From contig OY992537.1 in assembly GCA_963921195.1 (NCBI GenBank), forward strand, positions 172,873,021 to 172,937,020: a stretch of 64,000 nt of DNA, written 5' to 3'. Origin of the DNA: Pegoplata infirma (taxonomy: Eukaryota; Arthropoda; Insecta; Diptera; Anthomyiidae). Below the pieces are notes generated by a model. That model was not told the origin of the DNA. It was given only the letters and a program-made list of their open reading frames with translations, and did not search any database. The position numbers were made by a program, and so were the translations under genes. This document shows positions 41,552 to 53,347 of the stretch, in pieces (the first letter of the stretch is position 1; each line of letters begins with the position of its first letter).

Positions 41552-41945
41552 TACAGCATATTAAAATTTCTTGAATAGATTGATGTGGAATTTGACTAGC
41601 TAAAATACCAAAAGGAACTAGGAAATTTTTTTGGAACAGACTCCTATTACAATAGATTCTTGAATATATTCTATGGTAATCACAACTAAATTTTCTATGT
41701 AAAATTATTTTTCAAAAAAAAAAATACTTGCTCTAAAAAACGATTGCTTTCGGGACAATTTCAAACAAAAACTATTGATTCTAGAACGTTAGGTAGAATC
41801 GGTTATATGATGCGTTCTGGAACCGATTATTTGGAACAGAAAATTTTGTTGGGAATATTAAAAATAGGTATGAATTTGTAATAATTTAATTTTTGTGATA
41901 TTTAAAATCTAATTTTATTCAAAGGAATGGTACAACTCCAGAAAA
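41552..41945. other. AT-rich spacer, nothing recognised
   Basis: No coding frame or repeat end was recognised between the CACTC MITE and the TSD of the hAT element at 41954. The words TCTAGAACG and TTCTGGAACCG occur but suggest nothing specific. Confidence 0.4.
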
Positions 41946-41953
41946 GACATACG

Positions 41954-43550
41954 TAGGGTTGCCATTTCCTTTTTGAGAAAAAGAGGACATCAACCTCAAA
42001 AAAGGAGGACATTTGACCCAAAAAAGAGGACATTTTTGTTTTTAAATTAATTTAAAGAAAATCAACAACGCGATACAATATGCAAATAAAATGTATTTTT
42101 AGTATTAGGAAAAAAAATTGTATTTCCACTTATAATTCAAAAAATTTCCATTATATTTTGAGAAAGAATATTCTCAATTATTTCCAATTATATTTCGAAA
42201 ATTTCTATATATAATTCAAAAAGTTTTTATTTTATATCAGAATTTTCTATTTGTATTTAAAAATTTTCTAAATGCTTATTAGAAAATTCAATTTGTATCT
42301 CAAAAATTTTCATTTTCATTTCAAAATAACTTTATTATCTATATGTTTTTCAAAAAATCCCATTTATTAATTGAAGATTTTTGAAAGGCATTTGGAAAAT
42401 TTTGAAATAAAAATATAAATTTTTGAAATACTATATTTTGAGGATATTTATTCCGGCTCGAGGTCATTATTTTCTTTACTAATTAAAACCATGATATTCT
42501 CATAGCATAATTTTCAAGAAAATTATTTTTATGTTTTAAATTTATTTTTGTTGGTCATTTTTGCAAGACTTAACCGACACGTGTTTCGGAATTTGTCAGA
42601 TTCCATTGTCAAGATTATTTAGCAAAAATAGAAACGATTTACTACAAAGTAGCAAACGAGTCTAATGACAAATCGTTTGCGCACAAACTAAAATATTAAT
42701 ACATATTTGACTCTATCCACAATGGGAATTAGAAAGACGAAGAAATTGTACTATACTAGTTAGGCAACGTTTGTCAATAACCAACAAAAATATTTAAAAC
42801 AGTTTTACATATTTTTTTTTTAATACTTATATTTGGAATTTTTTTAAAAGTTTTCAGAAATTTTTAAAATATAAATTGAAATTCTGATAAATTTTTTTTA
42901 AAAAATAAAATTTGTTTTTTTTTCGACCTTTAAAATATTATTTTGTGAGTTTCGAGGACCTTTACAAATTAGATCTATGATATTCTCATAGAATAATTTA
43001 AAAAAATATATATTTTTCTGTTTTAAATTTATTAATGTTGATAATTTTTGCGGGACTTAGTCAACATGTGTTTCGAAATTTGTCAGATTCCATTATCAAG
43101 ACTATTAAACAAATAAAAAAACCATTTACTACAAGTAGCAAAGGGAACTTCAGTGATAAATCGCTAAAGTTTAAACAAAAATATTAATACTTATTCAACT
43201 CCACAAAAAGAAAAAAAATGTACAATGTCTTAATAAGATCACGATCGACAAATAACCAACACGATCGTGATCTTACTAAGTGATTGTACAATTTTCTTCT
43301 TCTAATTATCAATGTATGAAGAATTGAATATGTATTAATAATTTTTGTTCGCGTTTTGCTCTGAAAAAGTTTACATTATTGCTGATAATATAGCCAATAA
43401 TTCAAAAGTTAGAAGCAATAAAAAAAGTTATGAGGAAAAGTCCAAAAAGTAGGACAACCCCGGACACTTTCTAAAAAAGAAGTAGGACTGCCCCGGACGC
43501 CCTTAAAAAGAGGACGGTGTCCGGGGAAAAGAGGACGGATGGCAACCCTA
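41954..43550. mobile_element. hAT-type element (TAGGGTTGCC family), TSD GACATACG
   Basis: 1597 bp. Left end TAGGGTTGCCATTTCC, right end GGACGGATGGCAACCCTA. The exact 8-bp TSD GACATACG is at 41946-41953 and 43551-43558. It is an inverted relative of 28830-31949, including the GGACACTTTCT, GTCCGGGG and GATCACGATCGTG hairpin blocks. Part of its interior (42480-42600 and 42950-43200) is duplicated within itself. No transposase is recognisable. Confidence 0.9.
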
Positions 43551-43639
43551 GACATACGGCAACTTGTCTTAAAGATACAACTTTAATATGTCTTAAAAGC
43601 TATGGTATGAGTTAAATCAGATATACTCCAGTACAACCG

Positions 43640-44220
43640 ATATTGGTGCCAATGTCGTGAAAGTAAGTAAAATACTGCAGAAAATGCAGGAGGAACTTAT
43701 CAGCGAGAACAAAATAAAAAAGATGGGGAAAATAATGCAAGCATTTAGAAATCCCTTACATCGGTTTTGTCTGTGAGAAATGTGATCAAAAAAATTCGAT
43801 ATTCAGTTCGTGCAGGCGGAATTTAAAATAAAATGCCAGTTCTGGATAATACTACTAGGTAGAAATCCACATTTGTAATGTTGAAATCGTTTCAACATAG
43901 GAAGGAGTATATTGAAAAGAATTTTTACAATTAGACTCAAATGACCAAATAGAAATTAATTAGAATTTTGTATCAGATTTTGTCACAGCATTTACCCCCA
44001 TAGCGAAATGTACGAAACAGCTCCAAAGCGAGCAATATGTTTGTGGTGATTTTTATAGGGATTGGCTAAATTACGACATAGAGCTGAAAGATCTGGTTTC
44101 AACTAATACGTATGCGTCGCAATTGCTTGAAGCTATTAAAAAAGACGGAAATTGCTTCTTTTTAATGAGGGACTTGTTTCAGCTCTGTATCTAGGCCCTT
44201 GTTTCAATTTTATGAATTCG
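43640..44220 (+). pseudogene. hAT transposase relic, central region
   Basis: From 43967 an open frame reads FVSDFVTAFTPIAKCTKQLQ, SEQYVCGDFYRDWLNYDIEL and KDLVSTNTYASQLLEAIKK. After a +1 shift near 44165 it continues NEGLVSALYLGPCFNFMNSG. The layout 'F...F.P....T..LQ.eqy..GDFY..WL..........A..LL.a...R...L..n....alYLDPRf' is the middle of hAT-superfamily transposases, where LDPR normally follows; here it reads LGPC. Upstream, from about 43640, VVKVSKILQKMQEELISE may belong to it. It stops at the truncated hAT end at 44229 and has no ATG. It is independent of the non-coding element just upstream. Confidence 0.75.
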
Positions 44221-44228
44221 GGCATGCT

Positions 44229-44360
44229 TAGGGTTGCCATCCGCCCTCTATCCCCGGACACGGTCTCTTTTTTTAGGGCGTCCGGGGCATTCTTACTTAT
44301 TTTTTAGAATTTTTTTTTTATTTTTGGGACTTTTTCCCATAACTTGTTTTATTGCTTCTA
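44229..44360. mobile_element. Truncated end of a TAGGGTTGCC-family hAT element
   Basis: TAGGGTTGCCATCCGCCCTC, the GGACACGGTCTCT block and AGGGCGTCCGGGGC match the left end of 28830-31949. Similarity fades after TTGCTTCTAA near 44360. No partner end or TSD was found. Confidence 0.7.
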
Positions 44361-44365
44361 AACCA

Positions 44366-46142
44366 AGTGTGTTTTAATTTTTATTAAATAATAAAAATTA
44401 TTTATTTATTCGACCTTTTAATTGTGCAATGAAAAAGAGTTTATTCTGATTCGAGGCTTTTCATGTTCCCCATTATGAATTAACATAACAAATACTTATG
44501 ATAACTCTACTTTCTTTATTATTTAAATATATTCTCCCATTAAATACTCATATAGTTTCTTGCTTTCAAAAATTTTGGTAACTTTCAGGAATGAATTGAC
44601 GATCGTTTCGGGGGGTTCCAATTCCCCCATCATCAGAATTCTTTGGAAAATTAGGTAATACTGTTAGCATGCAAACATCAAATATTCATACTCTAAATAA
44701 TCTCAACTTAATGAGAAAGCAAGTATGATTTTCGAAGTTCCACCAGCATTACACCAAATATAATTTGAAAGCAAGTTTTTTTGGTTACTGCATGTTCTGC
44801 TGTTAGCATATATTAAATACAGTTTTTGTTTTTGCCTTCTGTTACAGAAAACAAATTCTCTCGTATCAAGAGGGTCACCAATTGTGTTTTAATTTTTATT
44901 AAATAAAAAAATTAGTTATTTATTCGACCTTTTAATTGTGCAATGAAAAAGAACTATATGAGTATTTAATGGGAGAATATCCCAATAAAGAATTCATTAC
45001 ACTCAAAATAATTATTCTGTTAAATACTCTGTAAAATGACTGTAATCTCAATTCGACAAATATTTTACAAAGTTATCTGCCGAAATACAGATTTTAAGAA
45101 AATACTTTGTATTTTCTTGTGACCGAAAAACAAAATTTTATCTGTAATTTTACTTTTTTTATTAGTAATCTCTATTTTACAGATAATAAATAAAGTTTTT
45201 TGTTAAAATACAGATTTTAGAAAAATACTTTGTTTTTTTTCTCGTAACCGAAATACTAAACTTTATCTGTAATTTTACTATTGCTCTGTAATACGGGTTA
45301 TAAATAAAAATCTCTTCAAAAAACTTCAAAGTATTTCAACCCCTCTTTAAAAAGGGTTTTAAATTACTAAATTTTACGAGGTGTTGGAGGAACTCATAAT
45401 TTTCACAAAAATAAAGGAAATTTACAATTTGGAAGCATTAATGCGGGCAAATTAACACGACGGCATTTCCCAATCGTCAACACAACTTTCACATTAAGAA
45501 AGGAGAAATTGATCAGGAATCAAATTGTGACCATTGTGTAAAAGCCATTTCAAGCGCATTTAAAAGATATATAAGAAAGTCATGCCATTCTAAACGATTT
45601 CGCTTTAATTTTATAAAAGTGTTTACTGGAATGACCCTGTTAAAATGTGGAACTGAAATGAGGAGTTTATGAAAAAAAAAAAAGTGAGAACATCTAGCGA
45701 TTTCATAAATAATTTCTACAAAGTTAAACATTCGCGTGAGAAACATTTAAGCGGGCGCATTTAAATGATAGCATTTGCCTTTATTTTGTGTCAAATTCTT
45801 ACTATCTTGGTAAAATTCTGGTCGCTTTCATCAACATTTTACAGATAATTCTGTAAATCTACAGTTTTTTTTTTATCAAAATTATTTTACAGAGTTTTCT
45901 TCGTAAAATAACAAAAAATCTTGCTGGTTGGAAATCTATGGTATTTTCTGCTGGCTCAGCAGAGTATCTCTGTATTTTAACAGAGTGGTTATTTTGAGTG
46001 TAGTACTTGTTATGTTAATTCATAATAGGCAACATGAAAAGGCCTCGAGTCAAAATAAACTCTTTTTCAAAAATTAAAACACAATTGGTAACCCTCTTGA
46101 TACAAGAGAATTTGTTTTCTATAACAGAAGGCATAACAAGGT
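44366..46142. repeat. Inverted-repeat arms around a CACTC MITE
   Basis: The block TTCTGTTACAGAAAACAAAT then AGAGGGTCACCAATTGTGTT (44838-44897) is inverted at 46085-46130. AATACTCATATAGTTTCTTG (near 44542) is the inverse of 44955-44975, and CATTATGAATTAACATAACA (44471-44490) is the inverse of 46008-46030. The sequence that received the MITE 45000-46000 is therefore itself a palindromic repeat whose arms occur at least three times. No TSD was determined. Confidence 0.55.
45000..46000. mobile_element. CACTC-family MITE, near-complete copy
   Basis: 1001 bp. CACTCAAAATAATTATTCTG at the left, AGTGGTTATTTTGAGTG at the right, TA at both flanks (44998-44999 and 46001-46002). With 46438-47464 it defines the family: both outer ~250 bp are complementary only over the terminal ~20-30 bp, and the centre is unique. 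No TE protein is encoded; the ORF at 45513-45746 is not conserved in other copies. Confidence 0.9.
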
Positions 46143-46437
46143 TAAGGTTATAACAAGGCAAGAAGGTTATAACAAAAGAAAATAGTGAATTTTTGGATAT
46201 TATTAACTTTGATTTAATAAAATATGTAATACTAGATGAAATGCATATGATGTACCTCGGCATTGGTAAATATTTGCTTCAAAAGTTGATATCTAAAAGT
46301 TCACCAATTTAATATATTTCTCAAGAAAATGTTGCAATTTTGCAAACGAACTTTTCGAACGTATCTAATGATACATATAACTACAGAATTTCAGAGAAAA
46401 TCCTTTGAGTTATTAAATATTAAAAATTAGAAAGCTA
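46143..46437. other. AT-rich spacer between two MITEs
   Basis: No gene seen. A short + frame reads FLDIINFDLIKYVILDEMHM (46191-46250), which could be a TE protein scrap, but it is too short to name. Confidence 0.35.
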
Positions 46438-47464
46438 CACTCAAAATAATCACTCTGTTAAATTACAGAGATACTCTGCTGAGCCAGCAGAAAATACCAT
46501 AGATTTCCAACCAGCAAGATTTTTGTTATTTTACGAAGAAAACTCTGTAAAATGATTTCGATCAAAAAACTGTAGATTTACAGAATTATCTGTAAAATGT
46601 TGATGAAAGCGACCAGAATTTTACCAGGAAGCATGGATAAGAATAACTTGACACAAAGTAAAGTCAAATGCTATAATTTAAATGCGCCCGCTTAAATGTT
46701 TCGCACGCGAATATTTAACTTTGTAGAAATTATTTATAAACTCGCTGGATGTTCTCACAGGTTTTTTTTTAATAAACTTCTCATCTTCAGTTCCACATTT
46801 GAGCGGGGTCATTCCAGTGAACACTTATAAAATTAAAGGGAAATCGTTTAAGAATGCCTTGACTTTATTGTATATCTTTTAAATGCGCTTGATATGGCTT
46901 TTACACAATGGTCCCTATTTGATTCCTGATAAATTTCTCCTTCCTTAATGTGCAAGTTGTTTTGACAATTGGGAAATGCCATCATGTAAATTTGCCCGCT
47001 TTAATGCTTCCAAATTGTAAATTAACTTTTTTTTTGTGAAAATTACGAGTTCCTTCAATTTTGCACTACACCTCGTGAAATTTAGCATATTTTATTGCAT
47101 TTTAAGAAGTTTTTTAAAGAGGGGTTGAAATACTTGGACTTTTTTTAAAGAGATTTTTATTTGAAAACTGTATTACAGAGTAATAGTAAAATTACAGATG
47201 AAATTTAGTATTTTGGTTACGAGAAAAAAACAAAGTATTTTTCTAAAATCTGTATTTTAACAAAAAAAGCCCTATTTATTATCTTTAAAATAGAGATTAC
47301 AAAGAAAAAAGTAAAATTACAGATACAATTTTGTTTTTCGGTCACAAGAAAATACAAAGTATTTTCTTTAAATCCGTATTTCGGCAGATAACTTTGTCAA
47401 ATATCTGTCGAATTGAGATTACAGTCATTTTACAGAGTATTTAACAGAGTAATTATTTTGAGTG
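46438..47464. mobile_element. CACTC-family MITE, near-complete copy (inverted)
   Basis: 1027 bp. CACTCAAAATAATCACTCTG at the left, AGAGTAATTATTTTGAGTG at the right, TA at both flanks (46436-46437 and 47465-47466). Its internal blocks run opposite to those of 45000-46000, so the two neighbours are in inverted orientation, separated by about 440 bp. Confidence 0.9.
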
Positions 47465-47466
47465 TA

Positions 47467-48760
47467 CACAATTTCGTTTCTTTTGCATGGTGGAGCACTT
47501 ATTTTGAAAAATATATTAACACATGATCAGTACAAACATTTTTTACTTTTTTATACATACATCGTGTCGTTTGTCGTGATAAAATATTTATTAAATTACC
47601 CAGTCAGAAAAATACAATCGCAAAAGCGTTGTGAAAGCGTTGTGGACGGTTGTACGAGCGTTCTGTACAGCGATGCCAACTCAGCGCGTTTCGCGCTAGA
47701 TTTAGCGCTTTATGACCATTCAAAAAGCGCATTTTTTAAATCTAGCGCGTTTTTAAAAATGGCGCTAAACTGGCGCGTTTTCAATTTTTCATTTAGCGCC
47801 TTTGGCGCTTTCTTTCTACAACTAATCACTACATGAATAAATGTAAATTTTACAACAGAAACGTCATAATAACAGTCTTAAATCCATATTTTTCACGCAG
47901 ATGCTGTAGTACAACCATAGAAATGTGAAACTTTGTTGAAAATTAAAAAAAAAAAAAAAAATGTGGTTTTTATAATAAAAACAGAAAAAAATTTAGTTTG
48001 AAAATTATATTTAGCCATTTTTTAGACTTATTCTGCGAATAGGCCTAATGATTTTACAAAAATTTATATTAAAACCTTTAAATTTAACATAGTTTTTTAA
48101 CGCTTTTTGGCGCTTTTTACTTTATACAAATTTAGCGCTTTTTGAACCACTGTTTTGCGCGTTTTGCCTGTAAAAAGTTGGCATCACTGGTTCTGTATAC
48201 CAACTTCAAAGCGCCTTCAGATGATCCGAATGATAACATCGATCTACGCTAGGTTTAAAGCGTTTTAAAAGCGATGTTAAACAGTGCTTCGAGAACGTTT
48301 TTTTAAAGTCATCAAAGCGCTTTAAAAACCCAAAGTAAAGAATTTCTGTTTTAGTTCGATTATAATAATTTGTTTGATACAAAGTAAAATCCGAAAAAAA
48401 AAAATTTTTTGTTCTCCAAGAAACTTAGAAAATTTTTCACATAAATTTTCGAAATTTAGAAAATAAAAAAAAAAAAATTCTAAAAACATTTTTGATGAGT
48501 TTTTTTTACATAAAAAACAAAAAAAAAACTGACGAAAAATTGTTATTCAAAAATAGTTTCGGAACTTACAATTAAAAAAAAAAAATCTAAAGAACTCTTA
48601 AAACGTTTTCAAATACGCTTGCAAAGCGTTCCAAAAAAACGTTTTGAGATTGCTTTTTTTTTTGTTATAGAGCTTTCAGAACACTTTTCAAAAACGCTCG
48701 CAAAGCATTTTTTCGCTTCAATTTCTGCTTGGGTAGCTACGTTAAAAGCGGGTTATTCGA
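47467..48760. repeat. Repeat with hAT insertion, AGCG-rich
   Basis: Sequence around 47600-47667 and 48190-48300 (GTGGACGGTTGTA, CATCGATCTACGCTAG) matches 5809-6000 inverted. From about 48200 on, AAAGCGTTTTAAAAGCG-type words and poly-A runs dominate and no frame is seen until 48760. The + ORF beginning at 47462 crosses the MITE end and the hAT element and is not a gene. Confidence 0.5.
47668..48189. mobile_element. hAT-type MITE (CAGTGATGCC family), TSD GTTCTGTA
   Basis: 522 bp. Left end CAGCGATGCCAACTCAGCGC, right end AAAAAGTTGGCATCACTG. The exact 8-bp TSD GTTCTGTA is at 47660-47667 and 48190-48197. Ends match the transposase-bearing element 29530-30498. Repeats of TTTAGCGCTTTT near both ends replace the TTTAGCCCTTTT repeats of that element, so the subterminal motif differs in a regular way. 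Confidence 0.9.
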
Positions 48761-49236
48761 AGAAGCTTTTGAGGACATTTGTTGAAATTATGCCATTTTC
48801 TTATGGACCAAATTCCAAAACCATGAACATTCACAACCTAATTCATAATGAAGATAACGTAGTAAATATGGGTGTGCCTTTGTCACGTATTTCTGCTTTC
48901 GATTTCGAAAACAGTTTGGTTTTTTTAAAAACAATTGTAAATTCTTCTACAAGCCCTATTGGTCAAATTCAAAGAAAATTGCATATTTTTCATTCTGATA
49001 ATTCTCAAAACACTATTCCATTGTTATATCCGATTAATTAATCGGATTATGATAGAGAATTATAATTATTACAATAGAGAATTATAATAGATTATAATAG
49101 AGAATTTCAATTTTCTCTTGGGAAAGTTGTAGAAAGCTCTGAATTAAAAGACGTTTATTCTTTTGTTAATATTAATGGTTTTAAAATAACATCTATTCAC
49201 TCGGATAACGTATGTATGTTTACTAGAAAATGAAAA
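48760..49236 (+). pseudogene. tnp2/CACTA-like transposase relic, C-terminal part
   Basis: In frame from 48760: KKLLRTFVEIMPFSYGPNSK, TMNIHNLIHNEDNVVNMGVP, LSRISAFDFENSLVFLKTIV and STSPIGQIQRKL, to a TAA at 49039-49041. After a shift the sequence continues FSLGKVVESSELKDVYSFVN and IHSDNVCMFTRK (49105-49230). The pattern 'N.HnLiHl..DV.nfG.l...SAF.FEn.l..lK..v....nPi.Qi..R' corresponds to the DUF4218-like C-terminal region next to tnp2 transposases. It matches no piece at 9-12.7 kb or 36.5-37.9 kb, which cover the N-terminal and central parts. The true upstream part is absent; the ATG at 48619 lies in unrelated sequence. Confidence 0.6.
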
Positions 49237-49246
49237 TATCATGGTT

Positions 49247-50244
49247 CCCAGCAAAAATAAATCGAGATTTTGGCGACACAGCATCTTTTTATAGCATGCC
49301 GAAGCGCATCCAAAGAGCGCTCTTGAGGATGCAGTTAAAGTAAGGGGAAAAATTAAAATTTTTAGTTAAGGTTTTTTATATAAAACTTAAAATATAAAGT
49401 TATATTTTGATAAAATTTCGCACATGCTTTCCTTTTAAATATATTTAACACTTTTTGAATAAAAAACCATGAGTTTTGTACAAAGACACATGACTTCACC
49501 GAATCATTATTGCGCATTAATCAGCGCTGCAAAGTATGCTTCAATCATAGCACCTTTGACACATTTTGAATGAAAAAAAAATAAGTACACCATTTCCACT
49601 TTAGTTTCAGAAAATACAAATTATATTACAAAAAATATCCAATCATATTTTAGACTCTCCAATTATATTTAAAAATATCCAATTATATGTCAAAAATTTC
49701 CAATATAATTGAAAATTTTTAAAATGTAATTAAACATTTTTTGGTTATAAATGGTAATATCTGAAATATAAATGGAAGTTTCTGAAACATAATTTGAAAT
49801 TTTCGAAATATAATTGGAAATTTTTTAAATGTAATTTGATCTCTTAGGCGATATTTCTTCCAAACGGTTGCAGGGAGTAAACTGATTTTCAGAATTAGTC
49901 AATTGTATTTAAGATTTTCAAATTGTATTCAGAAATAGTCAATTGTATTTCAGATTTTGTAATTTGTATTTCAGAAATAGTCAAATGTTCTTCATCTTTA
50001 TTCTGCCTAAATAGCTCTAAAAAGATACATGAATTCACTGCATCTTTTAAACGATTTTTTCAGCGCTCTAAAGAGTTGTGAATTCAGAGCATCCTAAGAG
50101 CGCTTTTTCGGTGTATCCAACTAGCGCTCTAAAGTGTGATATCGCCTTAGAGAATCATGCATGAATTCAACAGGGTTGGATGCGCTCCTTCACTCAAGTT
50201 TCCTTTCCAAAAGCTGCTGCCAGTTCAGCAAAATTTCTGCTGGG
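49247..50244. mobile_element. CCCAGCA-end MITE, TSD TT
   Basis: 998 bp. Left end CCCAGCAAAAATAAATCGAG, right end TTCAGCAAAATTTCTGCTGGG. TT lies at both flanks (49245-49246 and 50245-50246). AGCGCTCTAAAG/CTCTTTGGATGCGC words repeat near both ends. It is an opposite-orientation relative of 54110-54916. It sits a few bases after the tnp2-like C-terminal relic, which may be coincidence or a link to its autonomous partner. Confidence 0.8.
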
Positions 50245-50353
50245 TTGTTACCGAATTTTTAACAAAACACTGTCTGCATACAAAAGTGATGATATATTTT
50301 TGAAGGGCAACATTTTCCTTGAAATAAGTGATTTTTTTACATATCCTCTAGAG

Positions 50354-51250
50354 CAGCGGTTACCAACCTTTTTGGCTCGCGTACCCCTAAAGAGTTTTTT
50401 GTTTCGTTAAAAAACTTCATATATTAATATTAGAGTTAATTTTGAAATTTTTGATCTGCGGGTATTATAAGTTTTTAAAGGATTTAGGAAATCAAAACAA
50501 TTGTAGTATTTTTTTGGAAAAATGTTCGCTCCTTAAGATGGTTCAATGCATCTGAAAACGCGGATTTTGAGCTGATTTTTTTGTAGAACAAAAACGGTTG
50601 AAAATATTACAATTCTGATTTCACCAGTCGATTCTATGCCAAAAATTAAAACAACGGACGTTTTTTGAACTCTTGAAAAAAGTTCCAAAAACCCACCCCT
50701 GTTGGAAATTTAATGTTTTTATTTTTTTTAATTGTTGTTTTTTTTTTAATACGATGGCACATAAATAATTCCGTGACTTTTTGAATAAAACACCTTCGAA
50801 TATACAATGAAATGGTACCAAATTTCCACTCTATCACAACCCGTCTCAAAAATTGCCAAAAACACGTTTTTTGAGAACTTTGACATACATTTTCTCAAAA
50901 ACTGAAATAATAGAAAAAATTTGGAACCATATTCGGAATCAAAACTGACATAATAGAAAAAATTAAGATCCATATTCGGAATCAACATTGAAAGGTTAAT
51001 CGAAAAGAAGTGGTCAGATATCAAAATATCATCCAAAAATATCGCAAAATATGCTCTAAATTGCACAAAATACGTTTTTTGTGAATTATGACCTCAACTT
51101 TCTTAAATATCTGACGTTATGGGAAACTGCGGAACCAGCATTGAAAGGTTAATCTAAAACGAATGTCAAAATTACTAAAATTTTGCGTACCCCCGCAGAA
51201 AGTTTCGCGTACCCACTAGTGTTACGCGTACCATAGGTTGGTAACCGCAG
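50354..51250. mobile_element. hAT-type element (CAGCGGTTACC ends), TSD CTCTAGAG
   Basis: 897 bp. Left end CAGCGGTTACCAACCTTTTT, right end ATAGGTTGGTAACCGCAG (14 of 15 inverted). The 8-bp TSD CTCTAGAG is at 50346-50353 and 51251-51258. CAG.GGTTxxCAACC with GCGTACCCC near the ends is typical of Charlie-like hAT elements. The ORFs inside on the minus strand (50621-51066) are not recognisable as transposase. Confidence 0.88.
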
Positions 51251-51258
51251 CTCTAGAG

Positions 51259-51482
51259 AAATTGGATTGTAAATATGTCAGAAAATAATAGTACTGGAAT
51301 TAATTACACTACATTGTGTAATGAAAAAATTGGAGACTCTTTTACAAAAATAAAAGTTTTTTATATTGTTAAATAAAAAAATATTGTTAAATAAAAAAAA
51401 ATATTTTAATATTTAAAATAAAATAATAAAATTTTAAATTTTGTAAAAAAGAACCAAAGTAAACCTTTTCGGATATTAATTT
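51259..51482. other. Poly-A/T-rich spacer
   Basis: Mostly runs of A and T (AAATAAAAAAATATTG twice). Nothing else seen. Confidence 0.4.
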
Positions 51483-51865
51483 CAAATGCTTATACCTAAG
51501 ACAAATAATTATATGTGCACTTTATTATATTGAGTTATTGGAAATAAAACAAAATATTTTTTCAAGTTTGGTTAATATTTTGTTTTGTTTTTAAGTAAGT
51601 TTTAATATAATAAAAACATTAATTTTAAACTTTATTTTTTAATGCAGAAAATAAGGAATAAAATTATACTTCATAGAAAATAATTATATGTATGTGCAAA
51701 AAGGATAATTCATATATTTTCTTGTTGATATACGACATAATTTGTATATATGAATATTTAATGAATATTTATACTTGTTTTAGACTACGAGGCATAAAAC
51801 CAATCAAGTTTTTTAATGTGCCAATACCATTTTTCCCTCGTTTCGTCAATATCTCAAATTTAAGT

Positions 51866-52395
51866 CCTTAGCGCGTAGTGTACCGCTTTGACTTTGAAAC
51901 GACCTTAGCAGAAAGGGTCCTAAGGAGGAATTTAGTCAGGTTTATGTCGGGACTAGTGGCTGGCCATTTCAATACCGGTATGCTGGGCGCATTAAACAAG
52001 TTTTTTTCAAACCAGTGACATGGATTGGAGCGTTGTCTTGGGGGAATGTCCAATTATATCCATACAGTTCGGTAGCAAAGTCTATTAAATGTTCCCGAAC
52101 AAGTAAAATTATATTGTTTCATTGTTTTTATTATGGGCAAATCATATTCGGAACCGTCCTCCTGATCCAAATGCATCCCATACCATAACGGATTCGCAAC
52201 CGTGATTTTGCAAATAGCTCGCTTGGCGCGGCTGTCTTAAATCTCTCCAATATTGGTGTTGACGATCATTGCCATCCAAATTAAACTTTTTTTAGCACTA
52301 AATATGACGAAAAAAAGTTAAATTAAGACGCCACTGATGGTCACCACTTCTCTTGTACAGATTTAACACATTTTCGCCAAACGTGCTATTTTCGA
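51866..52395 (-). pseudogene. Tc1-like transposase, dead half, minus strand (copy A)
   Basis: On the minus strand: KKFNLDGNDRQHQYWRDLRQ (near 52290-52230), QNHGCESVMVW and then, after shifts, NPCHWFEKNLFNAP, IPVLKWPATSPDINLTKFLL and RTLSAKVVSKSKRY (52000-51870). The blocks 'FSDEKKFNLDGNDxxxxYWRD' and 'PVLxWPAxSPDLNPIENLW' mark Tc1-type DD34E transposases. Here the final glutamate is lysine (NLTKFL for NPIENL), and the first aspartate region is damaged. The N-terminal DNA-binding half is absent. It meets the + strand half at about 52395. Confidence 0.85.
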
Positions 52396-52741
52396 AAGCA
52401 CAGTTTCGAATCCGTCATGGTATAAGATGCATTTGGATCATGAGGAAGGGTTTGAATATGATTTGTTTCCAATAAAAATTATGCAAAAATATATTTTTAC
52501 TTGTTGGGGACCATTTAATAGACTTTGCTACCGAACTGTATGGAGATAATTGGACATTCTCACAAGATAACGCTCTGATCCATGTCACTCGTTTGACAAA
52601 AAACTTTCTATATGCGCACAACATTCCAGTATTAAAGTGACCAGCCATTAGTCCCAACCTACATCCAATTAAATTCCTCTTTAGGATCTTTTCTGCCAAG
52701 GTCATTTTGAATTCAAAGCCGTACAAGGCCATTAAAGGACT
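52396..52741 (+). pseudogene. Tc1-like transposase, dead half, plus strand (copy A)
   Basis: From the junction the + strand continues with the same gene in the opposite direction: FESVMV, then WTFSQDNALIHVTRLTK, NFLYAHNIPVLK, SPNLHPIKFLFRIFSAKVIL in pieces. The second aspartate of the DDE triad (QDNALIH) is present. The terminal glutamate position is again lysine (HPIKFLF). Stops are present. The minus-strand ORF 52415-52732 is the complementary shadow. Confidence 0.8.
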
Positions 52742-53347
52742 TTAACTTTAAATACTGACAAAACGGGGGACAAAGGGCGAAAGAATGAAAAACATATACG
52801 GCAAGCTGCTGAAGCGTGGCGTATATATTTGTTATACTTCCGGCCAGATTAATACTAAATTTCAGCGAAATCTGTCCAGTGGTTCATAAGTTATTAGAAA
52901 AATGGGGAATTTCAGACGGGTTTTAACCCGAGCTCCCGTGTTGAAAAAAATCAAAACACGCTTTGAAAGGAATGGTAAGCCAAAATAAAAAAAAATATTT
53001 TAGAAACTCTTTTTGTCACTCAAAAAAACTAAAAAAAAATATTACACTCAAAACAAAAATTACACTCAAAAAAATTTACACTCGGAATTGTTTTTTTTAC
53101 AAAAATTAAAAAAAAAGTTTTTTCTCAAAATAAATTAAATACTGATGAAAAAAAAATATTCATTTATTACAAATTTTTATCGAACACAGCTTTTTTCCTC
53201 TCCGATATGCAATTCTCCAATTTCATCCCACAAAAGTATCTATGTGTTTTTCTTTGACGAATGTCATTATGATCCTCAATTACATACTTTTATTTACTAA
53301 GAAAAATCCGCTGCACCAGCTTCCCTTTATAATAAACATACAAAGGC

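Noticed and set aside
47462..47836. A 124-codon + strand ORF
   Set aside because: It crosses the end of one MITE, spacer DNA and the hAT MITE at 47668, so it is a chance fusion of frames.
52415..52732. A 105-codon minus-strand ORF
   Set aside because: It is the antisense shadow of the + strand Tc1 half and recurs for the same reason at 55975-56235.
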